Shown piece by piece: positions 36,604 to 44,749 of a DNA stretch of 64,000 nt. Both the position numbers and the translations under genes were made by a program. Origin of the DNA: Hylemonella sp. (GTDB lineage: Bacteria > Pseudomonadota > Gammaproteobacteria > Burkholderiales > Burkholderiaceae_C); the NCBI RefSeq assembly GCF_027532185.1, contig NZ_JAPZSV010000009.1, positions 1-64,000 of the forward strand, read 5' to 3'. Position 1 is the first letter of the stretch; every line of letters starts with the position of its first letter. The notes beneath the pieces are model-generated. The model made no database searches and was not told where the DNA came from. It worked only from the letters and a program-made list of their open reading frames with translations.

Positions 36604-37851
36604 ATGAACTCCTCCCTGACGCGTCGCGACAGCTGCCGCCTGTGCGGCAGCAAGCATCTTGAACTCGCTCTGCCGATCGCCGCATCGCCCATTGCCGATG
36701 CCTATGTGCCGCGCGAACGCCTGAACGAAGAACAGGATCTCTACCCCCTGGATCTCTATCTGTGCACCGAGTGCGGGCACGTGCAGAACATCGATGTGGT
36801 GAACCCGGAGATCCTGTTCCGCGACTACATCTACGTGACCTCCAGCTCGATGGGACTGGTCGAGCACTATCGGCGCTATGCGGACGACGTGGTATCGCAG
36901 TTCAGCGTCGAGCCTGGCGCATTGGCCCTGGAGATCGGCAGCAACGATGGTTCACTGCTGAACTTCTTCAAGACCAAGGGTCTCAAGGTCCTCGGGGTCG
37001 ATCCAGCACGCCGCATTGCCGAGGAGGCCACAGCCCGGGGCGTACCGACGCTGCCGGAGTTCTTCGGCTCCAAGCTGGCCGAGAGTCTGCGCAAGGAGCA
37101 CGGGCCTGCGACGATTGTCGCTGCCAACAACGTCTTCGCGCACGCGGACAACCTGGCCGACATAGTGCAAGGCATCCATACCATGCTGGCTGATGACGGG
37201 GTGTTCATTTTCGAGGTCTCCTATCTGCCGGACATAGTCGACCGCTTCCTGTTCGACACGGTTTATCACGAACACGTCTCGTACCACTCCATCATTCCCT
37301 TGGCGAAATTCTTCGAGAAGCTGGGCATGCAGCTTTTCGATGTGCAGCGCATCAGCTCCAAAGGGGGGTCCATCCGCGGGTTCGCGCAACGCGCCGCGCA
37401 GGGTCGGCACCCCGTTACCTCCAGGGTGACAGAGCTGATTGCCGAGGAAAATCGCCGTGGCTTCAACCAGTCCGCGATCTATCGTGCCTACGATGCCGCG
37501 ATTTCGGCGCGCAAGGCGGCTGTTGCGAAAGTAGTGGACGAGGCACGGGCCCGGGGCAAGACTGTGGCCGGCTACGGCGCCTCAACGACCGTCACCACCT
37601 TGATGTGGCACTTTGATCTGGCTCAAAAGCTCGATTTTCTGGTCGATGACAATCCGCTCAAGCACGGCCTCTTCGCTCCCAAGTGCCATCTCCCGGTCCT
37701 TCCGTCCGAAGAGCTGTATACGCGGCGGCCCGACTATGTGCTTATCCTCGCGTGGAACTTTGCCGAGCCGATCATGAAACGGCATCAGCGCTACATCGCG
37801 GAGGGCGGCACCTTCGTGATTCCCCTACCGGAACTCAAGGTCGTTTCATGA
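36604..37851 (+). CDS. Sugar C-methyltransferase (SAM-dependent, three-domain type)
   Basis: A 415-residue C-methyltransferase resembling enzymes that place branch methyls on dTDP-keto-sugars in antibiotic deoxysugar pathways. Zinc domain CRLCGSKH and LCTECGHVQ; SAM motif I ALEIGSNDGSLLNFF is intact; VYHEHVSYHSI is the usual active-site His-Glu-His stretch; and the C-terminal domain starts GKTVAGYGAST. Compare with the gene at 34072, which has the same plan but a degenerate motif I. Branch methylation of a keto-sugar is the likely reaction. Confidence 0.88.
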   Translation: MNSSLTRRDSCRLCGSKHLELALPIAASPIADAYVPRERLNEEQDLYPLDLYLCTECGHVQNIDVVNPEILFRDYIYVTSSSMGLVEHYRRYADDVVSQFSVEPGALALEIGSNDGSLLNFFKTKGLKVLGVDPARRIAEEATARGVPTLPEFFGSKLAESLRKEHGPATIVAANNVFAHADNLADIVQGIHTMLADDGVFIFEVSYLPDIVDRFLFDTVYHEHVSYHSIIPLAKFFEKLGMQLFDVQRISSKGGSIRGFAQRAAQGRHPVTSRVTELIAEENRRGFNQSAIYRAYDAAISARKAAVAKVVDEARARGKTVAGYGASTTVTTLMWHFDLAQKLDFLVDDNPLKHGLFAPKCHLPVLPSEELYTRRPDYVLILAWNFAEPIMKRHQRYIAEGGTFVIPLPELKVVS

Positions 37852-37898
37852 AGCCGGCATGCGCGATGCATGGCGTTTAATCCAAGTGTGAACTGAAA

Positions 37899-39350
37899 AT
37901 GTTTTCGGCCAAAACGGTACTTGTCACAGGAAACTTCAATGTCTTGCATGCGGGGCATCTGCGCCTGTTCAAGTATGCAAAGGAGTGCGGCGGCCGGTTT
38001 CTCGTCGGGGTGAATTCCGATCGACTTGCGGGCGAGGGCTCGTACGTGCACGAAAGTCTGCGGCTGGAATGCGTGCAAAACAGCAACTGGGTCGACGAAG
38101 CTTTTCTCGTCGATGAGCCGATCGAATCGGTGATTGCCCGGCTGCGTCCGGACATCGTCGTCAAAGGCAAGGAGCACGAGACCCGTTTCAATCCCGAGCT
38201 GGCGGCGCTCGGCCAGTACGGCGGCAAGTTGCTCTTCAGTTCCGGTGAGACTGTGTTCTCGTCCGTTGATCTGATCCGCAAAAGCTTCTATGAGCCCGCA
38301 ATTCGCGGCATCGAGCTGCCTCACGAGTATTTGGCCCGGCATCACATCTCGCCTGGCAGGCTTGCCGAGATCGTCGGCCGCTTTCAGGAGCTGAAGATTT
38401 GCGTTGTGGGTGATCTCATCGTCGACGAGTACATCACGTGTCAGCCTCTGGGCATGTCCCAGGAGGACCCGACCATCGTGGTGACTCCCATCGATTCGAC
38501 CAGCTTCCTGGGCGGAGCAGCCATTGTGGCTGCGCACGCAGCCGGGTTGGGGGCTCATGTGGACTTCGTCTCAGTGGCCGGTGTCGATGCCAGTCGCGAG
38601 TTCGCGGCAAACCATCTGGCCAAGGCCGGGGTGAACGCGCATCTGCTGCCCGACGACAGCCGTCCGACCACGTTGAAGCAGCGGTATCGTAGCCAGGGCA
38701 AGACCTTGCTGCGGGTCAGTCATCTTCACCAAGGCGCCATCAGCCTGGGCCTGCAGGAGCAGATGCTGGCGCTGATCGAGGCCTCGCTCAAGACCGCGAA
38801 CGTACTGGTGTTCTCGGACTTCAACTACGGGTGCCTTCCGCAGGCGATGGTGGAGAAGGTCATCGCTCTGGCCAAGGAGCGTGGAGTCATGCTGGCGGCG
38901 GACAGCCAATCGTCCTCGCAGATGGGTGACATCAGCCGTTTCCAGGCGATGGACCTGATTTGCCCTACGGAGCGGGAGGCGCGGATCGCTACACGCAACC
39001 GTGAGGATGGGCTGGTCGTCCTGACGGAGCAACTGCGCGCGCAGGCGAAGGCGAAGAACATCCTCCTGAAACTCGGCGAAGAAGGACTGCTGATCCATAC
39101 CGGGAGCAGCGGCGCCGGCAATTGGCTCACCGATCGCGTCGGAGCGCTGAATTCATCTCCCAAGGACGTGGCCGGTGCCGGCGATTCACTGCTGATCGCC
39201 AGCGCGCTGGCCCTGGCCAGCGGCGCTTCGATCTGGGAGGCGTCCGCACTCGGTTCCATTGCGGCGGCCGTGCAGGTGGGGCGCGTGGGAAACACGCCTC
39301 TGCTTTCAAAGGAACTTCTGAAAGAACTGGATGGATCTGGGGATCAATGA
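37899..39350 (+). CDS. Nucleotidyltransferase-PfkB kinase fusion (HldE-like, reversed domain order)
   Basis: A 483-residue bifunctional protein. Residues about 1-135 are a cytidylyltransferase/adenylyltransferase domain with GNFNVLHAGHLRLF (H17 and H20 of HxGH) and VVKGKEHE. Residues about 160-480 are a PfkB/ribokinase-like kinase with GGAAIVAAHAAGLG, and DVAGAGDS at 423-430 (catalytic D429). HldE (ADP-heptose synthesis) has kinase first and nucleotidyltransferase second; here the order is opposite. Likely phosphorylates and activates a heptose-like sugar. The last 20 bases overlap the next gene. The 47-bp gap before it holds no gene. Confidence 0.88.
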   Translation: MFSAKTVLVTGNFNVLHAGHLRLFKYAKECGGRFLVGVNSDRLAGEGSYVHESLRLECVQNSNWVDEAFLVDEPIESVIARLRPDIVVKGKEHETRFNPELAALGQYGGKLLFSSGETVFSSVDLIRKSFYEPAIRGIELPHEYLARHHISPGRLAEIVGRFQELKICVVGDLIVDEYITCQPLGMSQEDPTIVVTPIDSTSFLGGAAIVAAHAAGLGAHVDFVSVAGVDASREFAANHLAKAGVNAHLLPDDSRPTTLKQRYRSQGKTLLRVSHLHQGAISLGLQEQMLALIEASLKTANVLVFSDFNYGCLPQAMVEKVIALAKERGVMLAADSQSSSQMGDISRFQAMDLICPTEREARIATRNREDGLVVLTEQLRAQAKAKNILLKLGEEGLLIHTGSSGAGNWLTDRVGALNSSPKDVAGAGDSLLIASALALASGASIWEASALGSIAAAVQVGRVGNTPLLSKELLKELDGSGDQ

Positions 39351-40089
39351 CCGTGTCGCCCTGGTCACTGGGGCGAGCAAGAACATCGGGCGCGCCATCG
39401 CCAAGGCGCTTGCCAGGGAAGGGGCTCGTCTCATACTGGTCAGCAGGTCCCTGGAAAACCTTAGAGATGTGGTCACCGAAATCGGCGATGCGCCCGGCCG
39501 GCATCTTTGCGTGAACCTGGACTTGCAGCAGCCTGAGAGCGTACAGCGCCTGAAGGAGCGGCTGAGCGGTGATTTTGCTGTGCCCGACATCATTGTGCAC
39601 AACCTCGGCGGATCCCTGGGTGTGACCGACGCCTTTGCCAGCTCCGAGGACTGGGCCCGTGTCTGGCACTTCAACGTGGGTATCGCGCACGAACTCAACC
39701 GGGTGTTCATTCCCGGCATGGTGTCCCGAAAGTGGGGGCGCATCGTGCACCTTTCGACCTTGTCGACGCAGACGTATGATGGATATGCGCCGTATGTATC
39801 GGCGAAGTGCGCCCTGGACGGTTACGTGAAGGGGATGAGCCGTCTGCTGTCCCGGGACAACGTCATCATGAATGCGGTGGCTCCTGGCCTGATCGGTCTC
39901 GAAGGGCGGTATTTCAAGCGTCTGGAGAAGGAGAATCCGGCCCAGCTTGAGCAGTACTACGACAACCATCTGCCGATCCGGCGGATGGGTGCGGCAGATG
40001 AAATGGCGGTGATCGCCGCCTTCTTGTGTTCCGAGCACGCGGCCTTCATGCCTGGTGCCATCGTGCGTGCGGACGGCGGTGGCCACTGA
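39331..40089 (+). CDS. Short-chain dehydrogenase/reductase
   Basis: A 252-residue classical SDR. NAD(P) motif TGASKNIGRAI (about 13-23), VHNLGG in place of NNAG, Ser in VHLSTLSTQTYDG, and YxxxK in APYVSAKCALDG. MNAVAPGLIGLEGRY and PGAIVRADGGGH are standard C-terminal signatures. Its start lies 20 bases inside the previous gene. Likely another keto-group reductase for the sporadic sugar. Confidence 0.9.
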   Translation: MDLGINDRVALVTGASKNIGRAIAKALAREGARLILVSRSLENLRDVVTEIGDAPGRHLCVNLDLQQPESVQRLKERLSGDFAVPDIIVHNLGGSLGVTDAFASSEDWARVWHFNVGIAHELNRVFIPGMVSRKWGRIVHLSTLSTQTYDGYAPYVSAKCALDGYVKGMSRLLSRDNVIMNAVAPGLIGLEGRYFKRLEKENPAQLEQYYDNHLPIRRMGAADEMAVIAAFLCSEHAAFMPGAIVRADGGGH

Positions 40090-40159
40090 TGAAACTGCCC
40101 GAACGTGGCCGTTGAAGTTCCTTGACTCCGGGCAAAAGATCTAACCAGCTGACAACATC

Positions 40160-40930
40160 ATGAGCAACTTGATTTCTCTCGAAAAAGGCTTCGCTGTCGT
40201 GGATGCGGACGAGCGGAGCTATCTTGAAAACCTGCGCAAAGAAATATTCGGCCTGACCCGTGACATCTTCAAGCTCCCGGACTCCGAGCCGGAGGCAGGC
40301 CTGAACAACTTCCATCAGACGACCCAGGGCATGTCGCTGGGGGAGCTGAACAAGCTGCGGATCGAGCTCATCCAGCGCATCACCGCAGAATGCAACGTCC
40401 GGGAAGTGGTCTTCAAGGCGTTTGAGAAGAACCTACGCCATCTTTTGGGGCCGGATATCCTGGCGCAGAAAGGTACGAATCTGGTCTTGCAGCCTCCGGG
40501 AGACCCCAATCCGTCCGAACTGCATCGTGATGCGCCTGCCAATTCGCCGTACGAACTGGTGGTGTGGGTGCCCATGGTGAACTGCTACGGCACCAAGGCC
40601 ATGTACATACTGGATGTCGACAACACCGAGAAAGCCTTTGCCCACCTGGACGCCAACCCCAGCGATTGGGACGGCTTCGAGAAGTTCGCGAAGTCGCTGT
40701 CCGTGACGCCCCCAGTTACCTTCGGTCAGGCGCTGATCTTCTACACGGGCTGCTTGCACGGATCCGAGATCAACGGCGAAAACGAAACGCGGGTGAGCCT
40801 GAACATTCGGTACAAGAACCTGTTCTCGCCGTCCGGCCTCAAGAATCAGCTGCAGTTTTTCAGTCCCCTGCGGATTTCGGATGTGGCGCGCCTGGGCAGC
40901 TTGCTGGAGGCGCGGGAGCTGCAGCGATGA
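40160..40930 (+). CDS. Sporadic carbohydrate cluster 2OG-Fe(II) oxygenase
   Basis: A 256-residue non-haem iron dioxygenase. Iron-binding HxD is H122-R-D124 in SELHRDAPANS; the distal His is H200 in YTGCLHGSE; and R211 or R217 (TRVSLNIR) would bind 2-oxoglutarate. I recall this family being named as part of sporadic carbohydrate clusters, usually beside the LIC12192-like protein encoded next door (ATGA overlap). Expected to hydroxylate or desaturate a sugar or its conjugate. Substrate unknown. Confidence 0.85.
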   Translation: MSNLISLEKGFAVVDADERSYLENLRKEIFGLTRDIFKLPDSEPEAGLNNFHQTTQGMSLGELNKLRIELIQRITAECNVREVVFKAFEKNLRHLLGPDILAQKGTNLVLQPPGDPNPSELHRDAPANSPYELVVWVPMVNCYGTKAMYILDVDNTEKAFAHLDANPSDWDGFEKFAKSLSVTPPVTFGQALIFYTGCLHGSEINGENETRVSLNIRYKNLFSPSGLKNQLQFFSPLRISDVARLGSLLEARELQR

Positions 40931-41343
40931 AACAGTTCTATTCCTGCATCGACGCCCTGCTGCCGGCGCCGCAGCCCGAGCAGCACGAGGTCTCCAAGAA
41001 AAAGGCGACCAAGGAGGGCGGCCAGATCGTCTTCTACGGCGCAGAGGAATACCGGGTCGTTGACCGACAGCCCTTCATCCTGCCCAAGCTCAAGCGCACG
41101 CCCGGCATCGACGGGGTGGTTTTTTTCTCCATTGACCAGTTCTGCTACGGCGACACGTTCAACCTGAAGTTGCTGGAGGAGATCCTCGCCCTGGGCCTGA
41201 GCGTCCACTTCGCACGCGAAGACATATCGTTCACGAATTTCGGCGAGGTCGCAGCGAACTTCATCACGCTCTCGGCGTATTTCCATGCCTTCAAGCGTAG
41301 CCGGCGTGTGAGCGCGGCAGAGATATTGAGCGTGCTCGCCTGA
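40927..41343 (+). CDS. Sporadic carbohydrate cluster protein, LIC12192-like
   Basis: A 138-residue protein that I recognise as resembling the LIC12192 family (named after a Leptospira interrogans protein) in sporadic carbohydrate clusters; its function is undescribed. The sequence shows an alpha/beta pattern with YSCIDALLPAP at the N-terminus, VFYGAEEYRVV, GVVFFSIDQFCYGD, and LSVHFAREDISFTN. No catalytic motif is obvious. It overlaps the oxygenase stop by ATGA and shares one base with the next start, so the three are translated together. A longer frame back to 40564 is a shadow. Confidence 0.8.
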   Translation: MKQFYSCIDALLPAPQPEQHEVSKKKATKEGGQIVFYGAEEYRVVDRQPFILPKLKRTPGIDGVVFFSIDQFCYGDTFNLKLLEEILALGLSVHFAREDISFTNFGEVAANFITLSAYFHAFKRSRRVSAAEILSVLA

Positions 41344-42074
41344 TGCGTGCCTTGCTGCTTGCCGCCGGTCTGGGTACGCGTCTGCGTCCCATCACGGACC
41401 GGATTCCCAAGTGCCTGGTCGAGATCAACGGGCGGCCCCTGCTGGATTACTGGCTCGAACTGCTGAGCGCCGCTGGGATCGGGCAGGTGCTCGTCAATCT
41501 GCACTATCTGCCGGAAGCGGTCGAGCGCTTTCTTGCGCAATCCCGATACCCGATTGAGATCTCGACGGTCCACGAAGCCTCTCTGCTGGGCACGGCCGGG
41601 ACGGTACTGAAGAACCGTGCGTATTTCCGCCAGGAGCCACTGATGCTGATCCACGCGGACAACCTTTCGTGGTTTGACGTCCGGGCCTTCATGGGCCGGT
41701 ATGAGCAGAGGGCCGCAGGCGTTGAAATCACGATGATGACCTTCCATACGGATGCGCCAGAAACCTGTGGCATCGTGGAGCTTGACGATTCGGGTGTGGT
41801 GCGTGCCTTCCATGAAAAGGTCAAGAATCCGCCCGGTAATCTGGCCAATGGCGCCGTCTACATCCTGTCGCCCCAGGTGGTCGACTTCATCGCCAGCTTG
41901 AACAAGGATGTGGTGGATTTCAGTCTGGACGTTCTTCCGCGTTACATGGGAAGAATCAATACCTACCTCAATAACGTGTACCACCGCGATATCGGGACGG
42001 TACAGAGTTTGACGGCAGCGCAGGCGGAATACCCCTTGGCTCTGGCACGGAGGACGTCCGATGCCCTGCGTTGA
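41343..42074 (+). CDS. Sugar-1-phosphate nucleotidyltransferase (HddC-like)
   Basis: A 243-residue NTP-transferase-fold enzyme. The signature LAAGLGTRLRPITDRIPKCLVEI (motif from residue 6, Lys23) and HADNLSWFDV (metal-binding Asp) are clear. Size and spacing are like HddC and MurU-type guanylyl/uridylyltransferases. In GDP-heptose pathways HddC makes GDP-D-glycero-alpha-D-manno-heptose; here it could form the activated donor of the sporadic sugar. It is the last sugar-enzyme gene before the flippase, 9 bp away. Confidence 0.88.
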   Translation: MRALLLAAGLGTRLRPITDRIPKCLVEINGRPLLDYWLELLSAAGIGQVLVNLHYLPEAVERFLAQSRYPIEISTVHEASLLGTAGTVLKNRAYFRQEPLMLIHADNLSWFDVRAFMGRYEQRAAGVEITMMTFHTDAPETCGIVELDDSGVVRAFHEKVKNPPGNLANGAVYILSPQVVDFIASLNKDVVDFSLDVLPRYMGRINTYLNNVYHRDIGTVQSLTAAQAEYPLALARRTSDALR

Positions 42075-42083
42075 GCCTCTTGG

Positions 42084-43436
42084 ATGGCCATCCCGGTGCT
42101 GCTGACCAAATTGCGGGGTTTCCTCGCGGCCGACCAGGCCGTACGTTACTCGATCGCCGGAAAAGTCTGGCTGCTGGCGAGCGGCCTGCTTACCACGCTG
42201 CTGATCGCCCAGTACTTCACGTCCGAGCTGCAGGGGTATTACTACACCTTTAACGCGATCCTTATCGTGCAGGTTTTTGCTGAGCTGGGGCTGTCCTCTG
42301 TGCTCGTCAGTTTTGCGAGCCACGAGTGGTCCAAGCTCCGCCTTGATGAGCAGGGGCGTGTCGCCGGAGACCCTCATGCCATGTCCCGTCTGGTCAGTCT
42401 GGCGAGGTTCTCGTTACAGTGGTACTGGGCCGCCGGGGGGCTGGTCGCACTGGGTCTTGCGATTCTCGGGCTGATTTTCTTCGGTGGCACCTCAGGGCAG
42501 CCGGTTAACTGGACTTGGCCGTGGCTGCTGCTCTGCCTGTCGGCGGGGCTGACCCTGCTGTTCATGCCTTTCGGGGCCTTGCTCGAGGGTTGTAATCAGG
42601 TCGCCAGCGTCTACAAGTTCAGGTTCGCGCAATATGTCACCACGGGCGTGGTGGCGTGGCTCGTCATCGGTTTGGGCGGAGGGCTGTGGGCGGCGCCCTT
42701 GTCCGGCCTGTTCGGGTTGATGGTCATGGCTGCACTCACATGGAGGAAGTACAGAAGGTTCCTCCAGGACATCTTTCGAAGCACCCCGCAGGGCGAACAT
42801 CTGCGATGGAAGACAGACATCCTCCCGATGCAATGGCGCATTGCCTTGAGCTGGGTCGGGGGGTATTTCAGTTTCGCCCTGTTCACGCCCGTGCTTTTTC
42901 ACTATCACGGCGCAGTGGTGGCCGGGCAGATGGGGATGACCTGGGCGCTCGTTTCAGCGCTGTCGACCGTCGCGGCGAGCTGGGTCGCGCCCAAGGCGCC
43001 AATGTTCGGCATGCTGATCGCTCAGGAGAAGTATGTCGAGTTGGACAGATCATTCTGGCGGCTGGAGGCGGCAGTGGTTGCAGTGGTCGTGGCCGGAGCG
43101 ATCATCCTGCTGGGCGGGGTCAGCGTGCTGAACTGGATCGGGCATCCCTATGCCGGGCGCCTCCTGTCACCGGTGGCAACGGCCTGCCTGCTGCTGGGTG
43201 TCATCGTGCAGGCGGTTTCCCTGCCCATGGCGGCATACTTGCGAGCGCACAAGAAAGAGCCGTTGCTTGCGATCTCCGTCGTCGGCGGTCTGTTGGTCGG
43301 GGTTCTGACGCTTCTTTTCGGGAGAACGTATTCGGCTGAAGGTGTGGCGGCAGGCTATCTGGCGGTGGCCGTGATCTCGACGCCATGTGTTGCATGGGTC
43401 TGGAGTCATTGCCGTAGCGCGTGGCATCGTCATTAG
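42084..43436 (+). CDS. Wzx-like polysaccharide/oligosaccharide flippase
   Basis: A 450-residue polytopic inner-membrane protein, about 12 predicted helices, beginning with the cytoplasmic segment MAIPVLLTKLRGFLAADQ and YSIAGKVWLLASGLLTTLLIAQYFT. The helix layout and conserved Gly/Pro pattern suit the MOP-superfamily Wzx group that moves undecaprenyl-linked repeat units across the membrane. No ABC transporter (Wzm/Wzt) is present, which supports the Wzx route. Polymerase Wzy is not seen nearby. Confidence 0.85.
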   Translation: MAIPVLLTKLRGFLAADQAVRYSIAGKVWLLASGLLTTLLIAQYFTSELQGYYYTFNAILIVQVFAELGLSSVLVSFASHEWSKLRLDEQGRVAGDPHAMSRLVSLARFSLQWYWAAGGLVALGLAILGLIFFGGTSGQPVNWTWPWLLLCLSAGLTLLFMPFGALLEGCNQVASVYKFRFAQYVTTGVVAWLVIGLGGGLWAAPLSGLFGLMVMAALTWRKYRRFLQDIFRSTPQGEHLRWKTDILPMQWRIALSWVGGYFSFALFTPVLFHYHGAVVAGQMGMTWALVSALSTVAASWVAPKAPMFGMLIAQEKYVELDRSFWRLEAAVVAVVVAGAIILLGGVSVLNWIGHPYAGRLLSPVATACLLLGVIVQAVSLPMAAYLRAHKKEPLLAISVVGGLLVGVLTLLFGRTYSAEGVAAGYLAVAVISTPCVAWVWSHCRSAWHRH

Positions 43437-43482
43437 AGGCGGTGGCCAGAGTGGAGTTTTTTCAGTTCGGATTGATCGACAA

Positions 43483-44670
43483 ATGATGAGCAAATTGAAG
43501 GGAATGGTCAGGGCGCTGGGGCGGCTGCTGCCGCTGCCGCTGCGAATTGGGATCCGGAGACTGCTCTGGTTTTTCATGTGGGTGACCCCCCGCATCGGAG
43601 GCATCGTCGTCCCGAACACGGCAACCCGTCAGCGCATATTGCTCGTCTACGATACCTCGACACAACCGTTCAGTGTCGGGGATATTCTGATCTGCCAGGA
43701 GGCTGCGCTGGTGCTTTGCGAGAAGCATCAAGTCAATACGGTGGACTTCGCGATTCTCTACGACCCGGTGTCTCCAGGAGCGTCGAACCCCGTGTTCGCA
43801 AAGGCAATCACCCAGGGAAGCGTGATGTATCACCTGGCCTCTCTCCTGCCCCTGGTCCAGGTCAATCAGAATCTTGGTTCATTTTTTGTATTCAACTCGC
43901 GTGAGCAACTGATCCGGTTGATTGCAGACAATGCCGATCAGTATGTGGTGTGGCCTGAAGGGTGGCGCGTGGCCATCCACGAATACCTCAACCCTCTTGT
44001 CTTCAATAAGTTGCTGGTCGAGCATTACGATCAACATGGATCCATACCTCACCTTTCTTGCAGTCCGCTGCTGATGGGTTGGGCTGCCCAGTTCTACCGG
44101 CGCCATGTGAGCCCGCAGGTAGCTGTTACTGTCAATCTGAGAAACAATCCAGCATGGGACACGCACAGAAATTCCCAGATGGATAGCTGGCTGGCGCTGT
44201 TCAAATATTGCGAACAGCGATATCCAGTGAAGTTTGTCATCCTGTGTGCCCGAGCGGAAATTGATGACCGGCTTCGCAAATGCAGCAATGTGCTTCTCGC
44301 CAAAGACCATGATTCAACGATCGAGCAGGATCTGGCCTTGCTCCAGATGTCCGCGATGCACATGGGGGCCGGCTCAGGGCCGGTGTCAATGGCGTGGTTT
44401 GGAGCCAAGCCCTATCTCATGATCGACAATGCCGCCATCATGGATGGTGAGTTCTACCGGCATGACCACATGGTGGTACGCGTTGACGATCGAATCCGCC
44501 GTTTCTGGTTCGCATCGGACGAGCAGCGCATACATGTCGGTCTTGAGACGGACGAACTTCTCATCACGGAGTTTGACCGGATGTACCGCGCACTGGATGT
44601 GTCCGCATGGCAGGACTCGATCAACACGGCTCCCCAGCTGGATGGGCAGCTGAATAGCTGGCTGCGTTGA
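43483..44670 (+). CDS. Unrecognised polysaccharide-locus protein (possible glycosyltransferase)
   Basis: A 395-residue soluble-looking protein that I cannot assign. An N-terminal basic/hydrophobic segment (LRIGIRRLLWFFMWV) may anchor it to the membrane. RILLVYDTSTQPFSVGDILI and the C-terminal half with FVILCARAEIDDRL and MGAGSGPVSMAWFGAKPYLMI recall the GT-B/pyruvyl-transferase layout, where such a loop binds the donor. It has notably lower GC than its neighbours. ATG 43483 or 43486. It could be a glycosyltransferase or a modifying transferase; role unknown. Confidence 0.7.
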   Translation: MMSKLKGMVRALGRLLPLPLRIGIRRLLWFFMWVTPRIGGIVVPNTATRQRILLVYDTSTQPFSVGDILICQEAALVLCEKHQVNTVDFAILYDPVSPGASNPVFAKAITQGSVMYHLASLLPLVQVNQNLGSFFVFNSREQLIRLIADNADQYVVWPEGWRVAIHEYLNPLVFNKLLVEHYDQHGSIPHLSCSPLLMGWAAQFYRRHVSPQVAVTVNLRNNPAWDTHRNSQMDSWLALFKYCEQRYPVKFVILCARAEIDDRLRKCSNVLLAKDHDSTIEQDLALLQMSAMHMGAGSGPVSMAWFGAKPYLMIDNAAIMDGEFYRHDHMVVRVDDRIRRFWFASDEQRIHVGLETDELLITEFDRMYRALDVSAWQDSINTAPQLDGQLNSWLR

Positions 44671-44749
44671 ACTGCGGAAAAGGCCTGCCCATGGTTCTGC
44701 TGGTCATCGCGACGGCTGGGGTGAGCAAGCCCACTTGTCAGGTTTGTGC

